This document shows, piece by piece, positions 34,866 to 44,251 of a stretch of DNA of 64,000 nucleotides. The stretch lies in contig JAGAQY010000024.1 of assembly GCA_017622495.1 (NCBI GenBank), positions 1 to 64,000 of the forward strand. Direction: 5' to 3'. The notes beneath the pieces are model-generated. The model saw only the letters and a list, made by a program, of their open reading frames with translations, was not told the origin of the DNA and did no database searches. This stretch comes from Bacteroidaceae bacterium. Lineage in GTDB: Bacteria > Bacteroidota > Bacteroidia > Bacteroidales > Bacteroidaceae. Numbering within the stretch: the stretch's first letter is position 1; the number at the start of each line of letters is the position of its first letter. The position numbers were made by a program, and so were the translations under genes.

Positions 34866-37367
34866 ATGATTACACAACAGACAAGAAGTAATGATCAAGT
34901 CCTCTCCCGTAAAGGAGAGTCTGACGGAGTTTCTAACCGCACCATCCTCTGTGGCTTCGGCATCGCCGACGGATTGCGCGAGATGACCATGGAGCAGTAC
35001 CTCGCGCATGTGACGAGCGGTTTCTACACCACACAGGTGGCTGCCATGCGCCGCGAGACCAATGATGAACGGCGCGGCCAGCTGAAGAAGAAGCTGTACT
35101 ACATACTGCCGCAGGGACGCATCAGGGAGGGCCGCAGACCCTATGCCATAGGTGCCCAGCCCACGAAGGACAATATAGAGTATGCACCCATGCAGATGCT
35201 CGACCTCGACGTGCTGCCCGAAGGTTGCTCCACGCCGGCTGATGCATGGTACCTTATGCGGCTCACGCTGCAGCAGCTGGGGCTGGCCCACTATCCCATG
35301 GTGGTGATGGAGAGCGTATCGGGCAAGGGACTGCACCTCTATGTGCGCCTTACCGAGGAGATGGCCCGCATGGATCGCCGTGAGGTGATACTGCAGTGGA
35401 GCAGGATGCTGGGAGTGGACTTTGACCTCGCGGTGAGCGACCCTGCACGACGCGCCTTCCAGAGTCCCTACATGTATACCCCGCAGGAAGACGTGGCACT
35501 GCTGTTCGGAGCACCCCTCACAGAGGAGCAGCGCGAAGCGATGAAACACTCTGTTTTAACTACGGATTACACGTGTTTCACAGATTATAAGACGGGTGGC
35601 TGTAGTGCACAGCAAGGAAATAATCCGAGTAATCCGTGGTTGCCTGGAGCCTTCCCAAATAGCGAAGCCCAGAATTGTCAATTAGAAGACCTCGCCGCCA
35701 ACCTCGTGGAGCAGATTTGCGGCACCGCCACACCGCCCGAGGGCATGAGAAACAATACGCTCTTCGAGGCAGCCCGCACGATGTGTTACCTCGATGGCGT
35801 CACCGAAGCCGACATTGCTGCGGCCTTTGCCCCAATAGACTGGCTGGGACTGCCCGAGAGCGAAGCACGAGCCTGCATACACAGTGCTGCCAGGCAGGAC
35901 AAGACGTGGAAGTATGTGATGCCTCCATTGTTGGTAAAGGCGATAGGGCAATTGACAATGGGCAATTCACAATTGACAATGGCCCCCGCTGCGAATATCA
36001 ATAATATGCAGCCCGTCGGCGAAATTTCCGATATGTCAGCAGCTTCCCTCTCTCTCCCTGACCTGGCAACGCTGCCACCGCTCATAGCCCATGTGGTAGA
36101 CCGCATACCCGAGAACGCGCGGGCCAGTGCGGCACAGGCACTATTTGCCCCTCTGGGAAGCTATCTCAATAACGCGTGTGTGATGCGCGACCTCTCAAAT
36201 AACCTGCGCCACATGCAGTTTACCGAGATCGTGGGTGGCGAGACCTCATCGGGAAAGGGATACCTGCCACGCATGTGTGAGGCCATCATGGCACGCCGCA
36301 TAGCTCACGACCGCGAGGCATACCTCGCCCTCGACAACTGGAGAGCCGAATGCCAGCAACTGCCCAAAGGGGAGCAGAGGCCACCCAAACCCTGTGTGCC
36401 CACCTACTACCTGAAGACCAATATCACGCAAGCCGCACTCATAGAGAAGATGAAGCTGCTCGAGACCGTGGGCGGACGCGCACTGATGGTGGCACCCGAG
36501 ATAGCCGAACTCAAGTACTGCCAGAGCGCTACGGGAGGCAGCGCAGCACATCAGCTGCTGCTCGCTGCACACGACACACCCTCGCAGTGGGGAGCCGACA
36601 GGGCTGGCATAGACTCGATATCGGCAAGTACCACGCTGTCGCTCAACATCGCTGCCAGCGCCACACCCTACGGGCTGGCCACCTTCTTGAAACATGGTGC
36701 CGAGAACGGTACCCTCAACAGATGCTCGGCAAGCATAGTGAGTGCTACGCGCGATCTGCCACGATACGAGGACTTCGATGAACAGTGGCAAGCTACCCTA
36801 TCGCCATGGCTCGACAATATAGAGCAGGCCACGGGAGAGATACACTGCGATGAGGCCGACCTCGTCATAGAGGACCTGCGCCAATGGTACAACCGCACGC
36901 CCGAGATAGCTGACCGCCCCGTGCTGTATGCCATCTGTCATCGGCAGATACTCATTGCCAAGCAGCGTGCCTACCTATTATATATAGCACACGGATACCA
37001 GTGGACCGATGCCATGGAGAACTTCACACGATGGTCGTTTCACTACCAGCTGCACTGCCTGTATACCCTCTTCATGGCCGATATACTCACCTATGAGAAT
37101 ACACAGCGCACACCGCTGGCTGCCGGCTTTGCTCCAGTGGGTGGCAAGCGTAGCGAACTCCTCGACCTGCCACGCCAGTTTACCGTCGATGACCTCATCG
37201 CTTTACGTAAGAGCCGCGGAGCCACACACAACCTCGAATCGCTGGGCAAGGAGCAGCTGCGCACATGGCGACGCCGCGGATTCATCGCCCTGGACGAAAA
37301 ACAGTCTGCCTGCGTCAAGACCCCGCTATGGTATGTGAAGCATCCCGACGATACCAGTGCTGCATAG
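34866..37367 (+). CDS. BT4734/BF3469-type and DUF3987 protein (primase-helicase-like)
   Basis: The 833-residue protein joins an N-terminal BT4734/BF3469 (VirE-like) domain, about residues 30-220 (QMLDLDVLP, MESVSGKGLHLYVRL), to a C-terminal DUF3987-type region with a P-loop-like GGETSSGKGY near 457-466. Such proteins resemble primase-helicases of phages and mobile elements, although this cluster type is widespread in Bacteroidales chromosomes. Two linkers (residues about 230-259 and 361-372) are encoded by DNA like the genome's intergenic repeats, kept in frame. HU remnant and smalltalk genes upstream are its usual companions. Enzymatic role unproven. Confidence 0.8.
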   Translation: MITQQTRSNDQVLSRKGESDGVSNRTILCGFGIADGLREMTMEQYLAHVTSGFYTTQVAAMRRETNDERRGQLKKKLYYILPQGRIREGRRPYAIGAQPTKDNIEYAPMQMLDLDVLPEGCSTPADAWYLMRLTLQQLGLAHYPMVVMESVSGKGLHLYVRLTEEMARMDRREVILQWSRMLGVDFDLAVSDPARRAFQSPYMYTPQEDVALLFGAPLTEEQREAMKHSVLTTDYTCFTDYKTGGCSAQQGNNPSNPWLPGAFPNSEAQNCQLEDLAANLVEQICGTATPPEGMRNNTLFEAARTMCYLDGVTEADIAAAFAPIDWLGLPESEARACIHSAARQDKTWKYVMPPLLVKAIGQLTMGNSQLTMAPAANINNMQPVGEISDMSAASLSLPDLATLPPLIAHVVDRIPENARASAAQALFAPLGSYLNNACVMRDLSNNLRHMQFTEIVGGETSSGKGYLPRMCEAIMARRIAHDREAYLALDNWRAECQQLPKGEQRPPKPCVPTYYLKTNITQAALIEKMKLLETVGGRALMVAPEIAELKYCQSATGGSAAHQLLLAAHDTPSQWGADRAGIDSISASTTLSLNIAASATPYGLATFLKHGAENGTLNRCSASIVSATRDLPRYEDFDEQWQATLSPWLDNIEQATGEIHCDEADLVIEDLRQWYNRTPEIADRPVLYAICHRQILIAKQRAYLLYIAHGYQWTDAMENFTRWSFHYQLHCLYTLFMADILTYENTQRTPLAAGFAPVGGKRSELLDLPRQFTVDDLIALRKSRGATHNLESLGKEQLRTWRRRGFIALDEKQSACVKTPLWYVKHPDDTSAA
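35555..35642. repeat. Palindromic repeat inside the DUF3987 gene
   Basis: AACTACGGATTACACG...GATTAT on the left is matched in inverse by ATAATCC-GAGTAATCCGTGGTT on the right. The encoded linker has no domain character. Confidence 0.65.
35948..35980. repeat. CAATTGACAAT-type simple repeat inside the DUF3987 gene
   Basis: CAATTGACAATGGGCAATTC followed by another CAATTGACAAT is the same simple repeat seen between genes at 53871 and 55695. It codes for an LTMGNSQLTM linker. Confidence 0.75.
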
Positions 37368-37376
37368 CAGTCCGGC

Positions 37377-37401
37377 GGGCAATACCGGGCAACGCGGGCA
37401 G
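37377..37401 (+). repeat. GGGCAA triad 3
   Basis: GGGCAA, GGGCAA and GGGCAG start at 37377, 37387 and 37396, right after the DUF3987 gene. It matches the two triads flanking the other side of this module. Confidence 0.7.
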
Positions 37402-37484
37402 CATTTTTGTTGCAAAATAATCGGCAAAGTGTGTGATAATAGAAAAATAATGTCTACATTTGTAAAATAATAAGAATCTGTGTT

Positions 37485-37931
37485 ATGAAACTGACTACCT
37501 CATCAGCCGCTTCGCTGCGCGAAGCATTGTGTAAGATTGTAGAGCTCTACTCCGGTGAAGATGACCAGCTGGTGTCTACCGACTTCTATCTCATGCCTTT
37601 ACGTGAGGAGGGGGCGCTGCGCGTGTTCAACGACAATGATGAGGAGATCGCCGTCGCCACCGTGCCTGAATGGGCCGACTATGTGGGCGAGGACTTCTAT
37701 CGGGAGGTAGAGGCCAACCTGCAGAATGTCATCAGGGAGGTGAACGCCGGGGGCGACCTGGAGCGTCTGGCTGTGTGGATGCCCTACTCGTTTGTGCTCG
37801 TGGATGAGGAGCGCGAGACCATCGGCGACCTGCTCCTGGTGGACGACGACACGCTGCTCGTCACCGACAGCCTGCTGCAGGGACTCGATGAAGACCTCAA
37901 CCGGTTCCTCGAAGAGCTCATGACCGAGTGA
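37485..37931 (+). CDS. Small acidic hypothetical protein
   Basis: I do not recognise this 148-residue protein. It is strongly acidic, soluble, without a signal peptide, and appears alpha/beta (VSTDFYLMPL, AVATVPEWADYVGEDFY). It lies after the DUF3987 gene and third GGGCAA triad and ends with its own terminator at 37959, marking the right limit of the second accessory stretch. It may be an element-linked DNA mimic or regulator given the acidity, but nothing proves it. Confidence 0.65.
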   Translation: MKLTTSSAASLREALCKIVELYSGEDDQLVSTDFYLMPLREEGALRVFNDNDEEIAVATVPEWADYVGEDFYREVEANLQNVIREVNAGGDLERLAVWMPYSFVLVDEERETIGDLLLVDDDTLLVTDSLLQGLDEDLNRFLEELMTE

Positions 37932-37958
37932 TGAGGCTATATAATATGGTGTCTGAGA

Positions 37959-38018
37959 CCGCACTTCTGACTCGTTTGTGGAGATTGCCCGAACAACGGA
38001 AGTGCGGCCTTTGTTTTT
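37959..38018 (+). terminator. Terminator after the acidic protein gene
   Basis: CCGCACTTC pairs with GAAGTGCGG across a long 33-base loop, followed by a T-rich run of about nine bases. Confidence 0.6.
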
Positions 38019-38110
38019 TTCTGTCTCGAGAGCGGTAGAGGCACGCCACACGGCAGGTATATGCTGGCGCATGGATGTGAAAAAAAGAATGTGAAAAATG
38101 TGAATAAATG

Positions 38111-38181
38111 GGAACTTTGTGCTAAACTATGTTATATAACATCGTTTTTTTTCTCCACGTTGGAACTTTATGCTAACTTTG
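38111..38181 (+). promoter_or_regulatory. Duplicated promoter-like motif upstream of the efflux operon
   Basis: GGAACTTTGTGCTAAACTATG at 38111, written here only as a variant of the second copy, and GGAACTTTATGCTAACTTTG at 38162 form a direct repeat 51 bases apart. The second copy contains TAACTTTG (38174-38181), a fit to TAnnTTTG. The pair may be tandem promoters or an operator for a regulator of the pump. Confidence 0.5.
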
Positions 38182-38272
38182 CACAGATTTTATATAAATA
38201 GGTATTGAATCTGTTAAGTTTCGTATAGCACTTGACGTGTGACAAAGGTAATTTTTTTTTAAGATAAATAAG

Positions 38273-39601
38273 ATGAAGAAGATGTTGACTATCGGTAAGC
38301 GGCCGGTAATGGTGGCAGCCTTGTGCCTTTGCGCTCTGGGTGCCATGGCACAGGAGAAGTTGACGCTCACACTCGAGCAGGCGATAGAGATTGCCCTGAG
38401 CGACAACCCTACCATTCAGGTGGCCGAGCAGACTGTGCAGTTGAAGAAAATCACAAACAAGGAGACAGCGTTGGGCCTGTTGCCTGAAGCATCGCTGGCA
38501 GGATCGTATACCCGCACCATCAAGAAGCAGACGATGGTGATGAACGGTATGAAGTTCCAGGTGGGTATCCCCAACCAGTATCAGGGCGGTCTGACGGTGA
38601 GCCTGCCTATCTTTGCTCCTACGCTCTACAAGAGCATGAAGCTCACCAAGACCGATGTGGAACTGGCCGTGGAGCAGGCTCGATCATCGAAGCAGGACCT
38701 GGTGAACCAGGTGACCAAGGCTTTCTATCAGACATTGCTGGCGCAGGACAGCTACGCGGTGCTGGAGAAGAGCTTCGCACAGAGCGAGGAGAACTTCCGT
38801 ATCGTGAATGCCAAGTATGAGCAGGGCCGTGTGAGCGAGTTTGACAAGATCAGCGCCGAGGTGCAGATGCGCAACCTGAAACCCTCGGTAATCTCGGCAC
38901 GCAATGCCGTGGAGCTGTCTAAACTGCAACTGCTGGTGCTCATGAACATCGAACCCGAGACGGAGATAGAGCTGCAGGGAAGCCTCACCGACTACGAGGA
39001 GAACGTGTATGCAGGTGTACTCACCGCCGATACCAATGCATTGAAGGAGAATAGCTCGCTCAAGCAACTTGACATGAACGTAAGGATGCTGCAGCAGACA
39101 CTCACGCTCAACAAGCAGAACTTCGTGCCTATGGTGGCCCTGCAGTTCAACTACATGTACACGTGTATGGCCGAGGACTTCAAGTTCAAGGACTACAACT
39201 GGACTCCCTTCAGCAACGTGTCGCTCAGCGTGAGTGTACCCTTGTTCAAGTACAGCAACTTCTCCAACGTGAAGAAGACCAACATACAGATAGGCCAGCT
39301 GATGCAGAACCGCGACTATACCGCACGTCAGCTTGCCATGCAGCAGCAGAGCTACCTCAACAGTATGGCAGCCAGCGCCGAGCAGGTATCGAGCAACAAG
39401 GAGGCCATCACACAGGCCGAGAAGGGACGCGCCATAGCAGAGAAACTCTACGAAGTGGGTCGCGGTACTATCCTTGAACTCAACAGCGCCGAGGTGGCAC
39501 TCACACAGGCACAACTCACCTATGCACAGTCTATCTTCGATTACCTGAGCGCCAAGGCCGACCTGGATAAGCTGCAGGGAAAGGAATACGTAAGAGAGTA
39601 A
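38273..39601 (+). CDS. TolC-family outer-membrane efflux protein
   Basis: The 442-residue protein has a signal peptide (ALCLCALGAMAQ) and two OEP repeats of long helices and short strands (LTLEQAIEIALSDNPTIQVAEQ at the start, AEKLYEVGRGTILELNSAEVALTQAQ near the end), the TolC fold. It forms the outer-membrane exit duct of the tripartite pump encoded with the next two genes. The order tolC, adaptor, permease, PG0541 is the same as in the Porphyromonas gingivalis PG0538-PG0541 cluster as I recall it. Confidence 0.92.
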   Translation: MKKMLTIGKRPVMVAALCLCALGAMAQEKLTLTLEQAIEIALSDNPTIQVAEQTVQLKKITNKETALGLLPEASLAGSYTRTIKKQTMVMNGMKFQVGIPNQYQGGLTVSLPIFAPTLYKSMKLTKTDVELAVEQARSSKQDLVNQVTKAFYQTLLAQDSYAVLEKSFAQSEENFRIVNAKYEQGRVSEFDKISAEVQMRNLKPSVISARNAVELSKLQLLVLMNIEPETEIELQGSLTDYEENVYAGVLTADTNALKENSSLKQLDMNVRMLQQTLTLNKQNFVPMVALQFNYMYTCMAEDFKFKDYNWTPFSNVSLSVSVPLFKYSNFSNVKKTNIQIGQLMQNRDYTARQLAMQQQSYLNSMAASAEQVSSNKEAITQAEKGRAIAEKLYEVGRGTILELNSAEVALTQAQLTYAQSIFDYLSAKADLDKLQGKEYVRE

Positions 39602-39661
39602 TTACGAAAAGGGGTTTATTGCGGACACAGCTATTAGGCTTTTGCAAGGGTTTTCATCGAA

Positions 39662-39740
39662 GTGAAAAAATATTTTCATAGGCGTGAAAAATTATTTTCA
39701 CAGGTGCGATAAATTATTTTCACAGGTGTGAAAATTTCCA
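39662..39740. repeat. 22-base palindromic tandem array
   Basis: Three units start at 39662, 39684 and 39706, with a partial fourth at 39728, exactly 22 bases apart. Each is a GTGAAAA/TTTTCAC palindrome with a four-base centre, degenerate in unit 3. It lies between tolC and the adaptor gene. Confidence 0.8.
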
Positions 39741-39810
39741 GTAGCAGGTTACGGCAATCAGAACTCCTTAATTCCCAAGAAATAAAAATCAAACAAAACA
39801 TATATATAAG

Positions 39811-40833
39811 ATGAAAAGAAAAGCATTCTCGTTGGCAGCTATGGCCATGACCGTATTGTTGGCTGCTTGTGGCGGCAAGAGTCAGACAACACAGACTGCC
39901 GTCGAAACCGAAGAGGTGAAGCCCGCCGTGAAGGTGGCTAAGGTGGCAGTGCGCCCCGTAGATCAGGTGCGCGACTATGTAGGTACCGTACAGGCTGAGG
40001 TGAAAAACAACATCGCTCCTCAGGCTCCCGGTCGTATCAACAAGATCTTTGTAGAGGTGGGCGACCACGTACGCAAAGGACAGAAGCTCGTGCAGATGGA
40101 TGCTGCCAACCTGCAGCAACTGACCCTGCAGATTGAGAATCAAAAAGTAGACTTCGCCCGCGTGAAGGAGCTCTATGCCGTAGGCGGTGTGTCGAAGGCT
40201 GAGTTTGACAACATGAAGATGTCGCTCGAGGTGGCTGAGAGCCAGTACAACAACATCATGGAGAATACCCAGCTCTTGAGCCCCATCGACGGTATCGTCA
40301 CTGCCCGCAACTATGACAATGGTGATCTCTATGCCGGTGCAGCCATCCTCACCGTGGAGCAGATTCGCCCCGTGAAGTTGCTCGTCAACGTATCGGAGAA
40401 CTACTACTCCAAGGTAAAGAAGGGCGACAAGGCCATCATCACCCTCGATGCTCTGCCCGGTGAAAAGTTCACCGCTACCGTATCGCTCAAGTACCCCACC
40501 ATCAATGCAGCTACCCACACCTTCCCCGTAGAGCTGATGCTCAGCAACCAGGACGAGAAGGTACGCCCCGGTATGTTTGCACGTGCTGAGCTCAACTTCG
40601 GTACCGAGCACCGCGTGGTGGTTCCCGACATGGCTATCGTGAAGCAGCCCGGCTCTGGCGAGCGCTTCGTATACGTATATAATCATGGTAAGGTAAGCTA
40701 CGTGAAGGTAGAACTGGGCCAGCGCCTCGACGATGCCTACGAGCTCCTTGGTGGTATTCCCGACGGCGCTACTGTAGTCATTGCTGGTCAGGGCCGATTG
40801 GCTGACGGCATGGAGGTGAGAGTGGAGAAGTGA
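39811..40833 (+). CDS. RND efflux periplasmic adaptor (membrane-fusion lipoprotein)
   Basis: The 340-residue protein has a lipoprotein signal with C20 (TVLLAAC). The barrel-sandwich/lipoyl motif (NNIAPQAPGRINKIFVEVGD), a hairpin helix and the beta-barrel (LLSPIDGIVTARN, then AIITLDALPGEKF) follow the HlyD/AcrA plan. It bridges the inner-membrane RND permease and the TolC protein. The short helical hairpin is usual for Bacteroidetes adaptors. Confidence 0.92.
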   Translation: MKRKAFSLAAMAMTVLLAACGGKSQTTQTAVETEEVKPAVKVAKVAVRPVDQVRDYVGTVQAEVKNNIAPQAPGRINKIFVEVGDHVRKGQKLVQMDAANLQQLTLQIENQKVDFARVKELYAVGGVSKAEFDNMKMSLEVAESQYNNIMENTQLLSPIDGIVTARNYDNGDLYAGAAILTVEQIRPVKLLVNVSENYYSKVKKGDKAIITLDALPGEKFTATVSLKYPTINAATHTFPVELMLSNQDEKVRPGMFARAELNFGTEHRVVVPDMAIVKQPGSGERFVYVYNHGKVSYVKVELGQRLDDAYELLGGIPDGATVVIAGQGRLADGMEVRVEK

Positions 40834-40837
40834 TATT

Positions 40838-40932
40838 AATTCTGAATTCTGAATTCTCAGCCTGCGATACTCGTCTTAGGAGTGTAGTTGCAGCGCGGAG
40901 CCTAATTCATAATTCATAATTCAAAATTAGAA
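40838..40932. repeat. Inverted-arm element between adaptor and RND permease
   Basis: Left arm AATTCTGAATTCTGAATTC and right arm CATAATTCATAATTC-type units flank a 42-base GC-rich core. The arms are mutually complementary, so transcripts could fold here between co-transcribed genes. Confidence 0.65.
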
Positions 40933-40935
40933 AAC

Positions 40936-43900
40936 ATGAGTTTATATGAAGGTTCGGTCAAACGACCGATTATGACTGCGCTCATCTTCGTTGCCATCGT
41001 GGTGTTCGGTGTGTTCTCAGCCACCAAGCTCCCGATTGACCTTTACCCGAAGATGGAACCGAATATTATCATGGTGATGACATCCTACTCGGGCGCCAGC
41101 GCATCGGATATTGAAAACAATGTGACACGCCCCTTGGAGAGTACGCTCAACTCGGTGGCCAACCTCAAGCACATCACTTCGCGCTCAGCGGAGAATATGT
41201 CGCTCATCACACTCGAGTTTGAATACGGACACGACATCGACGACCTTACCAACGATGTGCGCGACAAACTGAATATGATAACCTCGGCGCTGCCCGATGC
41301 CGTGAGCACGCCCATCATCCTGAAGTTCGACTCCGACATGATGCCTATCATGATCCTTTCGGTGCAAGCCGACCAGTCGACCAACGGACTTTACAAAATC
41401 CTCGATGACAACGTGGCCAACCCCTTGGCACGTATCCCCGGTGTGGGTTCGGTGTCGATCGGTGGTGCTGCAGAGCGTGAGATATACGTCTACTGCGACC
41501 CTGTGAAGCTGGAGGCCTACAACCTCAGCATCGAGGCCATCAGCCAGATTATCTCGGCTGAGAACATGAACATCCCTGGCGGCTCGTTTGACATCGGTAA
41601 CGAGACCTTCCCGCTCCGCGTAGAGGGTGAGTTCAACGATCCCAAGGAGATGGAGAACATCGTCGTAGCCTCTATGGGTGGCAGCGACATCTATCTGCGC
41701 GATGTAGCCGAGGTGGTAGATACCATCCAGGAGCGCGGACAGATGACCTTCACCAACGGAGTGCGCGGTGCTACCATCGTAGTGCAGAAACAGTCGGGAG
41801 CCAACTCTGTGGAAATCTCCAACAAGGTGCTCGAGATGCTTCCCAAGCTGCAGGAAAACCTCCCCTCTGACGTGAAGATTGGCCTCGTGGCCAACACCTC
41901 GGAGAATATCGAGAACTCCATCAGCGGCCTTGCCGAGACGGTGCTCTACGCCCTGCTCTTCGTAGTGCTTGTGGTGTTCCTCTTCCTCGGTCGCTGGCGT
42001 GCCACCTTCGTTATCGCCATCACCATCCCCATCTCGTTGGTTGCCTCGTTCATCTACTTGGCAGTCACCGACGGTTCGCTCAACATGATTTCGCTCGCCT
42101 GTCTCTCTATCGCTATCGGTATGGTGGTGGACGACGCCATCGTGGTATTGGAGAACGTGACTACACATATCGAGCGTGGCTCTGACCCCAAGCAGGCAGC
42201 TATCCACGCTACCAATGAGGTGGCCATCTCCGTTGTAGCCTCTACGCTGACGATGATTGCCGTGTTCTTCCCCATGACACTGGCCGGTGGCATGATGGGT
42301 ATGATGTTCAAGCAGTTGGGTTGGATGATGTGTGTGATCCTCACTGTATCTACCGTGTCGGCCTTGACACTGACTCCGATGCTCTGCTCGCAGATGTTGC
42401 GTCTGAAGAAGAAGCACAGCCGTTTCTATACCATCTTCTTTACCCCCATCCAGCGTGTCCTTGATGGTCTGGATGCTTGGTATGGCCGTATGATCGACAA
42501 GGCCGTGCGTCACCGCAAGACGGTGCTCACCGCCTGTGTACTGATTTGTGTTGCCTTCTTCTTCACCTTCAAGTATGTAGGCGTAGAGTTCTTCCCCTCA
42601 TCCGATGACAGCCGTATGACCGTGAAGATGTACATGCCCGTAGGTACTCGTACAGAGCGCACCCATGCCATTGCCAAGGAATTGGCCGACAAGTGGATGA
42701 AGGACTTCAAGGATGAGGCCCGCGTAGTCAACTACACCGTAGGTCAGGCCAGCGAGGATAACACTTTCGCCTCCATGCAGGACAACGGTACTCATATCGG
42801 TTCGTTCAACATCACACTCGTTGACCCCGATGAGCGCGAACGCACTCTGTTTGAGATATCCGAACTTATCCGTGCCGACCTCAACAGCTATCCGGAAATT
42901 GAGAAATATACCGTAAGTGCCGGTGGTAACTCGGGTATGGGTGGACAGTCATCTATCGACTTCGAAATCTACGGATACGACTTCGATGCTACCGACAAGG
43001 TGGCTCGCGACCTGCGTGCCGAACTGCTCAAGCTAGACGGTGTGAGTGAGGTGCGTATCAGCCGCTCAGACTATCAGCCCGAAATACAAGTCGACTTCGA
43101 CCGCGAGAAGCTGGCCCGTCACGGACTCAACGTGAGCACAGCAGCGACCTACTTGCGCAACCGTATCAATGGCTCTACCGCCTCATTCTACCGCGAAGAT
43201 GGCGACGAGCATTACATCAAGGTGCGCTATGCGCCCGAGTACCGTACCAGCATCGAGGACATCGAGAACATCCTCATCTACGGTGCTAATGGTGCAGCCG
43301 TACGTATCAAAGACGTAGGTACTGTAGTGGAGCGATTCTCGCCCCCCTCCATCGAGCGTAAGGACCGCGAGCGTATCAATACCGTCAAGGCCATCATCAA
43401 TGCCGGTGTACCCATGGGCGATATCGTGACCGCCAGCAACAAGATCATCAAGAATATGGACATCCCCTTGGGTATCAATGTGAACCTTGCCGGTGACTTT
43501 GAGGATCAGCAGGAATCGTTCGGCGACCTTGGTGTACTTGGTATACTCATCATCATGCTTGTGTTCATTGTATTGGCAGCTCAGTTCGAGTCGTTTACCG
43601 ACCCCTTCATCATCATCACTGCCGTGCCGCTTTCTATTGCCGGTGTGATTCTCGCCTTGGCACTCACAGGCACCAGCCTTAACGTGATGAGCCTCATGGG
43701 ATGTATCATGCTCTTCGGTATCGTGGTGAAGAACGGTATCGTGCTTATCGACTACACCAAGCTGTGTCGCGAGCGTGGTATGAGTGCCATCCAGTCGGCC
43801 ATCACTGCAGGCCGCAGCCGTCTGCGTCCTGTACTTATGACCACTCTCACTACGATTCTCGGTATGGTGCCTATGGCTGTCGACCAGGGTGAAGGTTCCG

Positions 43901-44100
43901 AGATGTGGCGTCCGCTGGGCGTATCGGTTATCGGTGGTCTCACCGTATCTACCATCCTTACCCTTGTACTCGTGCCCGTACTCTACTGTATGTTTACTGG
44001 TGTAGGCATCAAGCGTAAGCGTCGCAAGCACCGCCGCCAACTTGCTCTCGATGCACACTGGGCTGAGCATAAGCACACGATGATTAAGAGTAAGAAGTAA
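40936..44100 (+). CDS. RND multidrug efflux permease (AcrB/HAE1 type)
   Basis: This proton-driven inner-membrane pump component is 1054 residues long, the usual AcrB size. It has a first helix (MTALIFVAIVVFGVFSATKLP), large periplasmic loops, and the central helices with the conserved IAIGMVVDDAIVVLENV motif, whose paired aspartates carry protons. The second half repeats the architecture (IMLFGIVVKNGIVLIDYT). It is transcribed with the TolC and adaptor genes and followed by the PG0541 gene. Substrate range cannot be read from sequence. Confidence 0.95.
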   Translation: MSLYEGSVKRPIMTALIFVAIVVFGVFSATKLPIDLYPKMEPNIIMVMTSYSGASASDIENNVTRPLESTLNSVANLKHITSRSAENMSLITLEFEYGHDIDDLTNDVRDKLNMITSALPDAVSTPIILKFDSDMMPIMILSVQADQSTNGLYKILDDNVANPLARIPGVGSVSIGGAAEREIYVYCDPVKLEAYNLSIEAISQIISAENMNIPGGSFDIGNETFPLRVEGEFNDPKEMENIVVASMGGSDIYLRDVAEVVDTIQERGQMTFTNGVRGATIVVQKQSGANSVEISNKVLEMLPKLQENLPSDVKIGLVANTSENIENSISGLAETVLYALLFVVLVVFLFLGRWRATFVIAITIPISLVASFIYLAVTDGSLNMISLACLSIAIGMVVDDAIVVLENVTTHIERGSDPKQAAIHATNEVAISVVASTLTMIAVFFPMTLAGGMMGMMFKQLGWMMCVILTVSTVSALTLTPMLCSQMLRLKKKHSRFYTIFFTPIQRVLDGLDAWYGRMIDKAVRHRKTVLTACVLICVAFFFTFKYVGVEFFPSSDDSRMTVKMYMPVGTRTERTHAIAKELADKWMKDFKDEARVVNYTVGQASEDNTFASMQDNGTHIGSFNITLVDPDERERTLFEISELIRADLNSYPEIEKYTVSAGGNSGMGGQSSIDFEIYGYDFDATDKVARDLRAELLKLDGVSEVRISRSDYQPEIQVDFDREKLARHGLNVSTAATYLRNRINGSTASFYREDGDEHYIKVRYAPEYRTSIEDIENILIYGANGAAVRIKDVGTVVERFSPPSIERKDRERINTVKAIINAGVPMGDIVTASNKIIKNMDIPLGINVNLAGDFEDQQESFGDLGVLGILIIMLVFIVLAAQFESFTDPFIIITAVPLSIAGVILALALTGTSLNVMSLMGCIMLFGIVVKNGIVLIDYTKLCRERGMSAIQSAITAGRSRLRPVLMTTLTTILGMVPMAVDQGEGSEMWRPLGVSVIGGLTVSTILTLVLVPVLYCMFTGVGIKRKRRKHRRQLALDAHWAEHKHTMIKSKK

Positions 44101-44103
44101 ATA

Positions 44104-44248
44104 ACCACATTTACAATTTGACAATTTACGATTTACCATTTATTTGTCAATTGAATTATTTGATAATTTGGGCATAATCCCAGTAAATAGCTAAATCTCC
44201 AAATTGTATATAAATTGTAAATAGTAAATTTGTAAATAGTAAATAAAA
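44104..44248. repeat. AT-rich inverted-arm element
   Basis: TTTACAATTTGACAATTTAC on the left is mirrored by GTAAATAGTAAATTTGTAAAT on the right in partial complement, around GGGCATAATCCCAG. It separates the RND permease gene from the PG0541 gene in the same operon. Confidence 0.6.
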
Positions 44249-44251
44249 GAC

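Noticed and set aside
39662..39740. Possible CRISPR array
   Set aside because: The units are directly tandem with no unique spacers, and no cas genes are present; the same applies to 55429-55516.
41185..42513. Long antisense reading frame opposite the RND permease
   Set aside because: It is histidine-rich nonsense typical of the reverse frame of a membrane-protein gene.
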